A stretch of DNA of 37,159 nucleotides from JBCCQH01 sp039024435 (GCA_039024435.1 JBCCQH010000076.1:1-37159); one strand, 5' to 3'. Shown: positions 1 to 8,452, numbered from the stretch's first letter. Notes: generated by a model not told the origin, from the sequence alone. Program-made: numbers and translations.

Positions 1-87
1 AGCCAAAGCTATGGGCGAGAAAATAGCTGAAGAGAGGCGGAAAAAGATGCCATAGCAAAATCACAGGATTAAATTTAAACAGCCTCT
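1..87. repeat. Left copy of a dispersed palindromic element (truncated by window edge)
   Basis: These 87 bases are the exact reverse complement of 37013-37099 at the other end of the window. The right-hand copy continues and is itself an imperfect palindrome centred near 37094. The left copy therefore appears to be half of such an element, cut near its centre. A short frame reads AKAMGEKIAEERRKKMP then a stop at 53-55, which could be the end of a transposase. The palindrome argues instead for a small MITE-like element. No transposase body is visible. Confidence 0.85.
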
Positions 88-212
88 TAGCTCACAAAAA
101 TATTTGCGTACGAAGATGACCTTCCCTTCATCGAAGGCAGCGTCACCGCAGGCAGATTCCCGGTCGACCATGCGGCCGGAATGTGACCGGAGAGCGTATC
201 CGGGAAATTTTC

Positions 213-244
213 ATTGTCCTTCCCGGGGAAGCGGTGTATATTGA
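213..244 (+). promoter_or_regulatory. Putative Bacteroidota-type promoter of the TPR kinase gene
   Basis: ATTG at 213-216 is followed by a 20-base spacer and TATATTGA at 237-244. This is one base from the known Bacteroidota -7 consensus TAnnTTTG. The ATG at 270 lies 25 bases downstream, which supports that start over the GTG at 183, which would lie upstream of the promoter. The same N20 spacing appears in the candidate promoters at 8453-8484 and 27142-27173. Confidence 0.4.
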
Positions 245-269
245 TTGGCGAAGACCAACAATCGCAACA

Positions 270-2156
270 ATGTTTCGGCTCACGGCCACCATTTTCATTT
301 TCCTAGCAACCATCGGTATGACCCGTGCGGCCAGTACCGACAGTCTGCGTGCGGTATTGGCCCAGACCCAAGACAGCAGCGCCCGGCTCACTCTGTTGTA
401 CGACATCAGCCGCGCCTTGCGCTTCAGCGATCCCGAAGACGCCCTCAAACACGCGCGTGAAGCACTGGCCACCGCCCAAAACATCGGCAACGATACCTTT
501 GAACTGCGGATCCTCGGTCTCACTGCCTTCATCTTCATGCAGATTGAGGACATGCCCACCGCCTTGGAATACGCCCTCGAACTCGAAGCCCTGGCCCAGC
601 GGTACGGCGACGACAAGTGGCACGGCAATTCTCTGAATACCCTGGGCAGCATCTATTACCTCCAAAAAGATTACGACCGGGCACGGAGTTATTACGAACG
701 TTCCCTGGGCATCCGGCGAAAAATCGGCGATACCAAGCGGGTAGGCGGTAACCTGAACAACATCGCGAAGGTCCTCACCGCCCAAAAGCGGTACGAGGAA
801 ACCGAAGCCTACCTGAACGAAGCCATCAGCATCAACCGCAGCGAAAACAATTGGCAATGGCTCTGCTACAACTACTACAACCTCGGCATCATGGAACTGC
901 GCCGCGCGGATTATCCCGCGAGCATCAGCTACCTCCAACAATCAATTGCGATTGCCGATTCCCACAATTTCGACGGCGCCAGTACGGCCGCGATGATTTT
1001 GATTGCCGAAGCCAGGGTCGCCCAGGGCAATAACCGCATTGCGAGGCAAATCCTTCAGGCAGTGGTCTCGCCCGAGCGCGCCCCCGAACTCGAAGACCAG
1101 GCCGCCGCCTACAAACAGTTGGCGGCAATTGCGCGGGAGGCTGGCATTTACCGGGACGCCTACGACTACCTCAAAAAATCGGTCGAAATCGGCGACTCCT
1201 TGCGTGATTTCAGCATCAGCAACCAAATCACCAATATCGAAGCCCAAAACCGCATCAAAGCCGCCGAGCGCATCGAACAGATCCAGTTGGAGACCGCCGC
1301 CATCGAAGCGAGCAGCGACCTGGAACGCACCCGACTCACATCGTACATCTACCTGCTGGGCTTTTTGGTGTTTCTGGTGACCGCGCTCGGATTTTTCGCC
1401 GCCTTCTGGGTACACCGCCGAAACAGCCGCCGCCTCGCGCAGTTGGTCGACCAGCGCAGCCAAGAATTGGAACGCTCAAACGAAGCCCTGAACACCTTTG
1501 TCTACCGGTCCTCGCACGAAGTGCGCGGTACCATTACCTCCATCCAGGGCCTGCACCAACTGATCGCCGAACAGTACGCCAGCGCCCAGGAAATTATTCC
1601 GCTGATGGGCAGTAAGATTCGCCAATTGGAGAAGGTCCAGCGCAACCTGGTCATGAGCATGGAACTCAACCGAGGCGGCGCCCACTTCGAAGCCGTGGAC
1701 CTGCGGATCTTGCTCCAGGACGTCATCCACAACCTGCGCCAGGAGCATGGGACCGACAAGGTCGATTTTCGGATGGAAATGCCCAACCGCGCGATTTGGG
1801 AGACCGATCCCCATTTAATGCGGGCGATCTTTGAAAATTTGCTAGACAACTCCATCGTGTTCCGCTCAACCGAGCGCAATCCCTGGTGCCGGATTCAGGC
1901 CGACATCGAGCGGGACCAATTGCGACTCACCATTGAAGACAATGGCTTGGGGATCAAAGACGAAGACGCCCAGCAAGCGTTTGAGATGTTTTTTCGGGGG
2001 AGCAACGCTTCCGGCGGCAGCGGACTCGGACTTTACATCGTCCGCATGGCAGTCGAGAAGCTTGCGGGTGAGATCCGGTTCGGCAGCAAAGCCGATCCCG
2101 GAACCGTGATTCAGATTGATTTACCGTTATCGAAACCGGATCAGCGGGCGGGCTGA
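270..2156 (+). CDS. TPR-repeat sensor histidine kinase
   Basis: A 628-residue membrane sensor kinase. The ATG at 270 opens on a hydrophobic signal sequence (MFRLTATIFIFLATIGMTRA). TPR-like helical repeats fill residues about 40-320, with Tyr/Ala/Gly spacing such as NTLGSIYYLQKDYDRARSYY. A coiled stretch and one transmembrane helix follow at about 357-380 (YIYLLGFLVFLVTALGFFAA). The HisKA-like H-box SSHEVRGTITSI carries the likely phosphoacceptor His416. The ATPase domain has an N-box (ENLLDNS, about 522), DNGLGIKDED and GGSGLGLYIV (about 582). The usual Pro of the H-box is Thr here. No receiver domain or adjacent regulator is present. The nearest response regulator (15744) is 13 kb away, so pairing is unknown. 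The 3' end overlaps the 3' end of the convergent crtZ by 16 bases. The ligand sensed cannot be inferred. Confidence 0.9.
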   Translation: MFRLTATIFIFLATIGMTRAASTDSLRAVLAQTQDSSARLTLLYDISRALRFSDPEDALKHAREALATAQNIGNDTFELRILGLTAFIFMQIEDMPTALEYALELEALAQRYGDDKWHGNSLNTLGSIYYLQKDYDRARSYYERSLGIRRKIGDTKRVGGNLNNIAKVLTAQKRYEETEAYLNEAISINRSENNWQWLCYNYYNLGIMELRRADYPASISYLQQSIAIADSHNFDGASTAAMILIAEARVAQGNNRIARQILQAVVSPERAPELEDQAAAYKQLAAIAREAGIYRDAYDYLKKSVEIGDSLRDFSISNQITNIEAQNRIKAAERIEQIQLETAAIEASSDLERTRLTSYIYLLGFLVFLVTALGFFAAFWVHRRNSRRLAQLVDQRSQELERSNEALNTFVYRSSHEVRGTITSIQGLHQLIAEQYASAQEIIPLMGSKIRQLEKVQRNLVMSMELNRGGAHFEAVDLRILLQDVIHNLRQEHGTDKVDFRMEMPNRAIWETDPHLMRAIFENLLDNSIVFRSTERNPWCRIQADIERDQLRLTIEDNGLGIKDEDAQQAFEMFFRGSNASGGSGLGLYIVRMAVEKLAGEIRFGSKADPGTVIQIDLPLSKPDQRAG

Positions 2157-2635
2157 CGGCGCTTGGTTTTCGATTTCATGGACTTACGGGCCTCCCGGAA
2201 GTAACGCAGCGGAACAACCAACATGCCAAAACACTCACTTTCCTCCTTGCCCAAATGCTTGTGGTGAACTTTGTGGGCCTTGCGGATTGCACGGAAATAG
2301 ATGTTATCGGTGCGGCGGAACCATTTGAACCGCTGGTGAATGAACACGTCGTGTACCAGGAAATAGCACACCCCGTACACGAGAATTCCGGCCCCAATCC
2401 AAACCCGGATATCATTGCCGGCCATCATCCCGGTCATAATCAACAGCCAGGAAGGGACCGCAAATATGAGAAAGAAAGCGTCGTTCTTTTCGAAAAATCC
2501 CGGCTCCTTCTGGTGATGGTCTTTGTGCAACATCCAAAGCAGGCCGTGCATGACATATTTGTGCGTGAACCAAGCCATGAACTCCATAAAAAAGAAGGTG
2601 GCGACGAAGACGAGTATGTTGATGGCAATCTGCAT
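2141..2635 (-). CDS. crtZ: Beta-carotene hydroxylase CrtZ
   Basis: A 164-residue membrane di-iron hydroxylase that adds 3-hydroxyl groups to beta-ionone rings. The fatty-acid-hydroxylase histidine pattern is complete: HKYVMH (H25, H30), HKDHH (H37, H40, H41), HDVFIH (H95, H100) and HKVHH (H121, H124, H125). Hydrophobic segments lie between them. The length is typical for bacterial CrtZ. It is the last gene of the six-gene carotenoid operon and starts one base after the cruF stop (TGATATG). The Lys/Arg-rich tail overlaps the 3' end of the convergent kinase gene. A beta ring is required as substrate, which implies a lycopene cyclase outside this window. Confidence 0.93.
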   Translation of the reverse strand: MQIAINILVFVATFFFMEFMAWFTHKYVMHGLLWMLHKDHHQKEPGFFEKNDAFFLIFAVPSWLLIMTGMMAGNDIRVWIGAGILVYGVCYFLVHDVFIHQRFKWFRRTDNIYFRAIRKAHKVHHKHLGKEESECFGMLVVPLRYFREARKSMKSKTKRRQPAR

Positions 2636-2636
2636 A

Positions 2637-3278
2637 TCAAAAAAACAGGTTGATACTCAAGAAAAATACGAATTGTATGCAATACAAAGCCACTCCGACT
2701 TTGTTTTGTTTATTGAACTTCAGGTAATGGAACGCCGTCAGCAAGACAAATGCGACCGCAAACCACGCCAAATAGTTCTGCAGCGGTGGCATGCCTTCGG
2801 ACCACGTCCAAAAGTCCAGCCGAATGGCGACCGGCTCCAGCACGACGTCCAGTAGAGTCATGAGCCCGGCGGCAACTGCCGCCTGCGCGATGCGGGGCAA
2901 TGGTAAACGGTGGGCAATCGCCCCCGTCGAATACACCAGAACCAACCAGTTGACCCCCATCACCAGCGGGACTCCCCAAGCTTGAATGCCCAGGGTCGAA
3001 CCGTAGGCATATTCTCCGAAGATCACGCCGGTCGCTACCCCGGCCACTTCAATGAAAAATCCCACCAGGCAACAAAGAATGGCGATCCCCACAAAAGCAG
3101 GATTCCATTCACGGTGATTGACCAAGAGGACCACCGCGGAGACGACCAGCGTGAGCGGCGTCATCGCCACAAACCAGTCGCGCCAGGGAGTGGCCATGCC
3201 CAGCACCCCAAAAAAGTGAACTACGACCAGAATTCCGATCGACATGTCCGGGCGCTTGAATGGGAGGCTGAAGGTCAT
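2637..3278 (-). CDS. cruF: CruF-type carotenoid 1,2-hydratase
   Basis: A 213-residue multi-pass membrane protein of the carotenoid-biosynthesis family formerly called DUF422. It resembles CruF, which hydrates the psi end of acyclic or monocyclic carotenoids to give a 1-hydroxyl. Family-like stretches are EVAGVATGVIFGEYAYGSTL (about 85-104) and VPLVMGVNWLVLVY (about 110-123), followed by LLDVVLEPVAIRLDFWTW. About six hydrophobic helices are visible. The ATG at 3278 overlaps the crtD stop as ATGA, so translation is probably coupled. A longer reading frame reaches 3362 but its extra residues lie inside crtD and look non-coding. Genetic pairing with crtD fits a pathway in which the hydrated end is then 3,4-desaturated. 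A lycopene-cyclase role is less likely. Confidence 0.8.
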   Translation of the reverse strand: MTFSLPFKRPDMSIGILVVVHFFGVLGMATPWRDWFVAMTPLTLVVSAVVLLVNHREWNPAFVGIAILCCLVGFFIEVAGVATGVIFGEYAYGSTLGIQAWGVPLVMGVNWLVLVYSTGAIAHRLPLPRIAQAAVAAGLMTLLDVVLEPVAIRLDFWTWSEGMPPLQNYLAWFAVAFVLLTAFHYLKFNKQNKVGVALYCIQFVFFLSINLFF

Positions 3279-4738
3279 GCGGCTTTGATCATATCGGCAA
3301 CGATGCGGGCGGAGAGCAAACACAGCGGAATGCCCCCTCCTGGGTGGACGCTGCCTCCGCAAAAATAAAGGTTTTTGATCTTGCGGGAAAAGTTGGCGTG
3401 GCGCAGGAAAGCCGACATGCGGCTGTTCGAACTGGCGCCGTAGAGGGCCCCCGTATACGATGAAGTCCGCGACTCAATCGTACGCGGTTCGAGGCGATCT
3501 TCGGTAACGATGAGCGCGGCGACGTCCACTTTGAGCATCCGGGAAAGCTTTTCGATGATGCGGGACCGGGCCTGCGCGATGATGCCATCCCAGTCCTGCC
3601 CCTGGTTGCCCGGGACGTTGATCATCACAAACCAGTTTTCCATTCCGTCCGGGGCATCGGCCGGCTCCATCTTGGAACTGATGTGGATGTAGACCGTGGG
3701 GTCGTGATAGACGTCGCCCCGCTCAAAGATGTGGGCGAACTCAGTGCGGTAATCGTCGCTGAAGAAAATATTGTGCAGGTCCATCTGCGGAAACTGCCGC
3801 TTGATTCCCCAATAGAAAATTAAAGCACTCGAGGATCGCTCGTGCCGCAAAACCCGCTCCGGGGCTTTTTGGTCTTTCATGAGGTGGCGATAGGTCGGCA
3901 CGACATCCATATTGCTCACCACGATGTCTGCGGATACCGCTTTCCCGCCGATTTCGATGCCGGTAGCACGGCCACCTTGGGTGACGATCCGGTCGACCGG
4001 CTCCCCAAAGTTAAACTCCACCCCGATGTCTTTCGCCAGGTGGTAGAGGCTCATCGTGATCGCGTGCATGCCCCCTTGAGGAAAAGCTGCCCCTACATTG
4101 TGCTCAAAATGAGGAATCAAATTCAGCACTCCGGGGGCCGCGTAAGGATTGGATCCGTTGTAGGTAGCGTAGCGGTTGAAGAGCTGTACCAGCTTGGGAT
4201 GTTCGAGGGCCTTGCGGTTTACCCGGTCCATATTCGGAAGAAGGTGCAGCCGCCAGATATTTGCGATGCCTTTGAAGAAATCGCGCGAGGTATACGTAGA
4301 AAAACGATGTAGGGAACGTTCCAGGAACACTCCTTTGGTCATCTCGTACTTGAAGGCGGCTTTGCGAAAGTGCTGGCGCACCGGGGTGCCGTCGATGCCA
4401 AGCTGCGTTTCCACTTCATGGGCAAATTTTTGTGGATCCGAATGGCCGGTGAGGTGGGTTCCGTCTTCCCAGAAGTATTCACAAGCAATTTTGAGCCGTT
4501 CGTAGTTGAAATGCTCTTGGGGCTCACGACCGGCGAGGCGGAACAATTCATCGACGTAATGGGGCATAGTGAACAAAGAAGGACCGGCATCCCAGCGAAA
4601 TCCGTCTTTTTCTAGCACGGTCAGCTTACCGCCCGGATAATCATTGGCCTCGAACACCTGGACTTGGTGTCCCTTGGCTGCCAATCGGATCGCTACGGCA
4701 ATTCCGGCGATCCCCGAACCGATGACCACTGCGCGCAT
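3275..4738 (-). CDS. crtD: CrtD-type carotenoid 3,4-desaturase
   Basis: A 487-residue FAD-dependent amine-oxidase/phytoene-desaturase family enzyme. The N-terminal Rossmann motif is VVIGSGIAGIAVAIRLAAKG followed by PGGKL, and FRWDAGPSLFTMP follows. The C-terminal FAD motif is CGGSVHPGGGIPLCLLSARI. The central stretch FNRYATYNGSNPY and NLIPHFEHNVGAAFPQGGMH match my memory of Bacteroidota CrtD (1-hydroxycarotenoid 3,4-desaturase) rather than CrtI. The second desaturase in the operon (6212-7726) carries the CrtI-like signature. Its start is 19 bases after idi, and its stop overlaps cruF. The start was set at the ATG directly before the FAD motif, because the longer frame runs into idi. The crtI versus crtD assignment is by motif memory and could be tested by phylogeny. 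Confidence 0.82.
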   Translation of the reverse strand: MRAVVIGSGIAGIAVAIRLAAKGHQVQVFEANDYPGGKLTVLEKDGFRWDAGPSLFTMPHYVDELFRLAGREPQEHFNYERLKIACEYFWEDGTHLTGHSDPQKFAHEVETQLGIDGTPVRQHFRKAAFKYEMTKGVFLERSLHRFSTYTSRDFFKGIANIWRLHLLPNMDRVNRKALEHPKLVQLFNRYATYNGSNPYAAPGVLNLIPHFEHNVGAAFPQGGMHAITMSLYHLAKDIGVEFNFGEPVDRIVTQGGRATGIEIGGKAVSADIVVSNMDVVPTYRHLMKDQKAPERVLRHERSSSALIFYWGIKRQFPQMDLHNIFFSDDYRTEFAHIFERGDVYHDPTVYIHISSKMEPADAPDGMENWFVMINVPGNQGQDWDGIIAQARSRIIEKLSRMLKVDVAALIVTEDRLEPRTIESRTSSYTGALYGASSNSRMSAFLRHANFSRKIKNLYFCGGSVHPGGGIPLCLLSARIVADMIKAA

Positions 4739-4757
4739 ATCAGTTTTCGGGTAAATT

Positions 4758-5321
4758 TCAGGCGATATACTTGATGGGCTGTTGACTCCGGTACTGATCC
4801 GGGAATCCCGCGGTGCGGTATTGATCCACCAGGTCAAAACACAAGCGGAACCACACTGTGTACCGCTCCGGATGCGCATCCATGTCGGTGCGGACATCTT
4901 CCATCGCCATGAACTTCCAGGAGTCGACTTCCTCCGGATTGGGCTGGGGCAAACCATCGTAGGTACCCACCCACACGTGGTCCAGTTCGTGCTCGATCAA
5001 TTCGCCAACTTGCTGGTGGTACAGAAAGCTGAATCCGTACCGCAGATCGGTATCAAAGCCCATTTCTTCCACGAGCCGGCGGTGCACGGCGGTGTCCAGG
5101 GTTTCACCGGGACGCGGATGGCTGCAGCAGGTATTGGTCCACAGCCCACCACTGTGGTACTTGTGGGTCGCCCGTCGGTGCAGCATCAACTCGCCGTGGG
5201 AATTGAAAACGAACACGGAAAATGCACGGTGCAGTTCACCTTTCAGGTGGGCTTCCATCTTTTCCATGGTGCCCCGGTGCTGATTCTGCTCGTCCACCAG
5301 AACGACGTGCTCTTCATTCAT
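4758..5321 (-). CDS. idi: Isopentenyl-diphosphate delta-isomerase, type I
   Basis: A 187-residue NUDIX-fold isomerase that interconverts IPP and DMAPP. Visible residues match the type I enzyme: H24 and H31 (metal), TNTCCSHP with the catalytic Cys at C66 and H68, RRLVEEMGF, and IEHELDHVWVG supplying E110 and E112. W60 (GLWTN) is also conserved. The length is usual for the family. The ATG at 5321 begins MNEEHVVLVDEQ, a typical N-terminus. It lies 47 bases after crtB and 19 bases before crtD. Its place inside the carotenoid operon suggests it raises DMAPP supply for the pigment pathway. Confidence 0.95.
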   Translation of the reverse strand: MNEEHVVLVDEQNQHRGTMEKMEAHLKGELHRAFSVFVFNSHGELMLHRRATHKYHSGGLWTNTCCSHPRPGETLDTAVHRRLVEEMGFDTDLRYGFSFLYHQQVGELIEHELDHVWVGTYDGLPQPNPEEVDSWKFMAMEDVRTDMDAHPERYTVWFRLCFDLVDQYRTAGFPDQYRSQQPIKYIA

Positions 5322-5368
5322 GTTGTTGTTCGAGATTTTCAAATCTGTATTGTTTAGAACGTCGGTAG

Positions 5369-6205
5369 TCAAATGATGTTGAATTGGTGGCGGAAATAGG
5401 AGCCCACAAAAATCGCGTACTTCCGCTGATTCGGGATGCGTACCCGCTCTTCGAGAATCCGGTCGTGCGGTAGACCGCGGATCTTGCGGAACAAGCGGTA
5501 ATAGTACATGTAAGCCACGTAGACCCCAAACCGAGAGTCTTTGGGCAGCATTTTGATTCCGGTAAAGCCATCGTGGAAATCCTGCTCGATGTCGGCCTCG
5601 ATTTTTGCCTTGGTTTCGGCATCGAAGCACTCCACCTCCAATCCGGGGAAATAAGCGCGTCCCAGTTCGCGGTAGTCCGCGTGCAAATCCCGCAAGAAAT
5701 TGATTTTTTGGAAAGCGCTGCCGAGGCGCATCGCGTAATATTCCAGGCGCTTGTACTTCGCCATGTCCCCTTCCAGGAACACGCAAAGGCACATCAACCC
5801 GACGACTTCCGCCGAACCCAAGATGTACTTTTCGAAACCTTCCTGATCGTATTCTTGCTCAGTGAGGTCCATTTCCATTGAATCGAGAAAGGTATCGATC
5901 AATTCCATGGGAATGTTGTAATTGTGGACGACGTCCTGAAAGCTGTTCAGGATGGGATTCAGACTGATGCCCTCCTCGATGGCCAGGTAGGTATCCTGCC
6001 GAAAACGGTCCAGCAGCGTCTTTTTGTCGTACTCGTGGAAGGTATCCACGATCTCGTCGGCAAAGCGGACAAATCCGTAAATCGCGTAGATAGGGTCGCG
6101 AAAGCGCTTACCCAGGAATCGGATGCCCAAAGAGAAAGAAGTGCTGTAGGATTTCGTCGTCAGCCGGGAACATTTTACGGAAACTTCGTCGAACAGTGCT
6201 TTCAT
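5369..6205 (-). CDS. crtB: Phytoene synthase CrtB
   Basis: A 278-residue squalene/phytoene synthase family protein that condenses two geranylgeranyl diphosphates to phytoene. Two Mg-diphosphate-binding aspartate motifs are visible: FADEIVD (D50, D54) and LRDLHADYRELGR (D173, D177). The N-terminal TKSYSTSFSLG and YAIYGFVR are also conserved. The start codon is six bases after the crtI stop, so the pair is presumably co-transcribed and perhaps coupled. The length is near the normal 280-300 residues. The geranylgeranyl diphosphate synthase is not in this window. Confidence 0.95.
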   Translation of the reverse strand: MKALFDEVSVKCSRLTTKSYSTSFSLGIRFLGKRFRDPIYAIYGFVRFADEIVDTFHEYDKKTLLDRFRQDTYLAIEEGISLNPILNSFQDVVHNYNIPMELIDTFLDSMEMDLTEQEYDQEGFEKYILGSAEVVGLMCLCVFLEGDMAKYKRLEYYAMRLGSAFQKINFLRDLHADYRELGRAYFPGLEVECFDAETKAKIEADIEQDFHDGFTGIKMLPKDSRFGVYVAYMYYYRLFRKIRGLPHDRILEERVRIPNQRKYAIFVGSYFRHQFNII

Positions 6206-6211
6206 GGCGGA

Positions 6212-7726
6212 TCAAGAAATTTTGAATTCTTTTTCGATTTCATTGGCCACTACCCTTCCCGAAATGAGTGAAGGCGGCACGCCAGGACCAGGCGTGGTGA
6301 GTTGTCCAGTGAAATATAGGTTGCCCACCTTCCGGGATTTCAGCGAAGGCTTGAGGATCGCCGTCTGCCTAAGCGTGTTGGCGAGTCCGTAAGCATTGCC
6401 CCGAAAAGCGTGGTAATCGGATACAAAATCGGCGTGGGCGTAACTGCGCTTGTACACCACGTGGGAGCGAATCTCCTGGCCGGAAAGGGCTTCGAGGCGG
6501 TCCATCACTGCGTTGTAGTAGCGTTCGCGGCGCTCTTCGTCGTCGTCGTTCAGTCCCGGAGCAACCGGGATCAAAATGAACAAATTTTCCATTCCTTCGG
6601 GCGCCACCGACGGATCGGTCAGCGAGGGAACACAAGCGTAGAACAGCGGCTTGGAGGGCCACTGTGGATCATCGTAGATCTCTACTGCATGCTGCGTAAA
6701 TGATTCGTCGAAGAAAAGGTTGTGGTGGTCCAGGTTCTTGAGCCGCTTGTTTACTCCGAGGTAAAACAACAGACAAGACGGGGCCATCACCCGCGAATCC
6801 CAATATTTTTTCTTGTAGGAGCGAAAGTCCTCCTTGAGCAACTTCGTTTCGATGTGGTGGTAGTCCGCGCCACCGACCACAATATCGGCCCGGAAACTGC
6901 GGTCCCCCGCGATTACTTCTTTGGCTTGTCCACCGTGGACGCGGATTTGTTCCACTTCGGTGCCAAATTCAAATTTCACACCCTTCTCCCGGGCCAGGGC
7001 CACCATGCCTTCCACAATCTTGTGCATGCCCCCCATTGGATACCAAGTTCCGAGGTGCATGTCCGCATAGTTCATGAGGCTGTACAGAGCTGGCGTCTTT
7101 TCCGGCTTCGCACCCAAAAACAGCACCGGAAACTCCATGATGGAAATCAGGCGTTCGTTGCGGAAAAACTTGCGCACGTGTCGAGAAAATGAGCGGAACA
7201 GGTGCAGACGAAAGACGCCTTTGACCACACGCATGTCCGCAAACTCCAAAAGCGAGCGACCTGGCTTGTACACCAGATCGTTGATTCCCACCTCATATTT
7301 GTACGCAGCCTCGACCATGAATGCTTTGAGCTTATTGCCCGCCCCCGGCTCAATCGAGTCAAACAAGGTGTACAATTCCTCCATCGTGGCCGGCATGTCG
7401 GTGTAGTCTTCCTTTCCGAACCAGACCCGATAAGACGGATCCAAGCGCACCAGATCGTAATAATCGGAAGCAGAACGCCCGAAATGCTCGAAGTAAGATT
7501 CAAAAACGTCCGGCATCCAGTACCACGAGGGCCCCATGTCAAACCGGAATCCTTCCGCATCAAAATAGCGTGCCCGGCCGCCGGGAATCTCGTGCTTTTC
7601 CAGCAGCGTCACATCGTAACCCCGGTCGGCGAGGCAAGTGGCGGCGCTGAGGCCAGAAAAACCAGAACCGATCACGACAACTTTATGCGACATACTATCC
7701 GGTTGATTTTCAGTGCGTTCTTCCAT
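6212..7726 (-). CDS. crtI: Phytoene desaturase CrtI
   Basis: A 504-residue (493 from the second ATG at 7693) FAD-dependent desaturase converting phytoene to lycopene. The FAD motif VVVIGSGFSGLSAATCLADR is followed by PGGRAR. The stretch FDMGPSWYWMPDVFESYFE then RLDPSYRVWFG is the signature I recognise from Bacteroidota CrtI. The C-terminal motif is YFTGQLTTPGPGVPPSL. It is the first gene of the carotenoid operon, followed six bases later by crtB. Both starts are plausible: the extra 11 residues (MEERTENQPDS) are hydrophilic and look like neither a signal nor a known domain. A weak promoter-like motif lies upstream at 7765-7799. Confidence 0.92.
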   Translation of the reverse strand: MEERTENQPDSMSHKVVVIGSGFSGLSAATCLADRGYDVTLLEKHEIPGGRARYFDAEGFRFDMGPSWYWMPDVFESYFEHFGRSASDYYDLVRLDPSYRVWFGKEDYTDMPATMEELYTLFDSIEPGAGNKLKAFMVEAAYKYEVGINDLVYKPGRSLLEFADMRVVKGVFRLHLFRSFSRHVRKFFRNERLISIMEFPVLFLGAKPEKTPALYSLMNYADMHLGTWYPMGGMHKIVEGMVALAREKGVKFEFGTEVEQIRVHGGQAKEVIAGDRSFRADIVVGGADYHHIETKLLKEDFRSYKKKYWDSRVMAPSCLLFYLGVNKRLKNLDHHNLFFDESFTQHAVEIYDDPQWPSKPLFYACVPSLTDPSVAPEGMENLFILIPVAPGLNDDDEERRERYYNAVMDRLEALSGQEIRSHVVYKRSYAHADFVSDYHAFRGNAYGLANTLRQTAILKPSLKSRKVGNLYFTGQLTTPGPGVPPSLISGRVVANEIEKEFKIS

Positions 7727-7764
7727 TTGGCGCGGAGGCGACCGTTTACATTCGCCAGAAACAC

Positions 7765-7799
7765 CAAAGATGTTTCTAGCATCGGCCTTCCCGACAAAA
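7765..7799 (-). promoter_or_regulatory. Weak candidate promoter of the carotenoid operon
   Basis: On the minus strand TTTTG (7799-7795) is followed after 22 bases by CATCTTTG (7772-7765). This differs at one base from the Bacteroidota -7 consensus TAnnTTTG. It lies 38 bases before the first ATG of crtI. The spacer is longer than at the other candidate promoters here, so this is tentative. Confidence 0.2.
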
Positions 7800-7936
7800 T
7801 ATTAAAACGTTCCGCTGAAGCGATTGTTTAAATTTTAACACCCAAAAACTAAACACTTCACGGGGCATCAACGCGGGTGAAACCCGGGAAATAAAGCAAA
7901 TAATACGGCCGGACAAGTGCCTTTGGGGCAGATCGC

Positions 7937-7992
7937 AAGCGTCCCGCGCCGCTGCTTTTGCCAGCAGTGGCGCGGGACGCTTAAGTTTTTTT
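7937..7992 (+). terminator. Strong hairpin followed by a T-run, plus orientation
   Basis: A perfect 14-base stem (7937-7950 with 7969-7982; core GCGTCCCGCGCC) encloses a second small stem GCTG/CAGC. It is followed by AAG and seven T residues (7986-7992) on the plus strand. As a rho-independent terminator it would stop plus-strand transcripts, yet no plus-strand gene lies upstream. It may also end the minus-strand MORN gene 37 bases after its stop, since a strong stem can act without a U-tract in this phylum. Confidence 0.65.
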
Positions 7993-8028
7993 AACTGATC
8001 GGTTCCCCGCACAAATACCGAGAGGGGA

Positions 8029-8448
8029 TCAGTGCTGCTTTTTGCCGATTTCGATACCGAGGGTATTGTATTCGTACCAAGTGCCGACCTTTTTGCCCCC
8101 CCGGTAAGCGCCTCGAGCCTGTTCCGCTCCGTTTTTGTGATAGAAGGTCCACTCGCCGTGCTTGACCGGTTCTCCATTGTGGACAATGTATTTTCCGAGC
8201 GACTTTTGTTGGCCATTGCGCCAGTAGCTCGTCCATTCTCCGTAAGGCTTGCCTTCACGGTAGATGCCCTCTTTCTGTACCTGGCCGTTGTCGTAGTAGT
8301 AGACCCATTCGCCCATCTTTTTCCCGTCGATCACCGTCCCTTCCCATTTTTTGCTGCCATTGTCATAATAACTGGCGCGTTTATCCTGGGCAAAGGCACC
8401 CGCAGTGGTGAAGAGAAGCAGAAAGAAAAGGAGGCCGAATTTTTTCAT
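8029..8448 (-). CDS. Secreted MORN-repeat protein
   Basis: A 139-residue exported protein. A Sec signal peptide is clear at 1-20 (MKKFGLLFFLLLFTTAGAFA, cut before QDK). The mature part is about four MORN/YwqK-like repeats with the pattern YY-NG-x-G-x-Y-G-x-GEW, for example MGEWVYYYDNGQVQKEGIY and YGEWTSYWRNGQ. Such repeats form short beta hairpins in cell-surface or antitoxin-like proteins, but no catalytic residues are visible and a function cannot be named. It is a single gene with its own promoter-like motif and a following hairpin. Confidence 0.82.
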   Translation of the reverse strand: MKKFGLLFFLLLFTTAGAFAQDKRASYYDNGSKKWEGTVIDGKKMGEWVYYYDNGQVQKEGIYREGKPYGEWTSYWRNGQQKSLGKYIVHNGEPVKHGEWTFYHKNGAEQARGAYRGGKKVGTWYEYNTLGIEIGKKQH

Positions 8449-8452
8449 AGTT

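Larger units (their letters stand above)
7727..8028. other. Intergenic region between the MORN gene and crtI
   Basis: About 300 bases without a convincing gene. It holds the weak crtI promoter (7765-7799) and a strong hairpin with a plus-strand T-run (7937-7992). The rest is less GC-rich than the flanking genes, and I see no further ordered structure apart from a small CGGGT-GAA-ACCCG hairpin near 7875. Confidence 0.5.

Noticed and set aside
2..55. Transposase C-terminus (AKAMGEKIAEERRKKMP, stop)
   Set aside because: The frame is short, and the sequence lies in one arm of an imperfect palindrome, which explains it better; kept only as an alternative reading.
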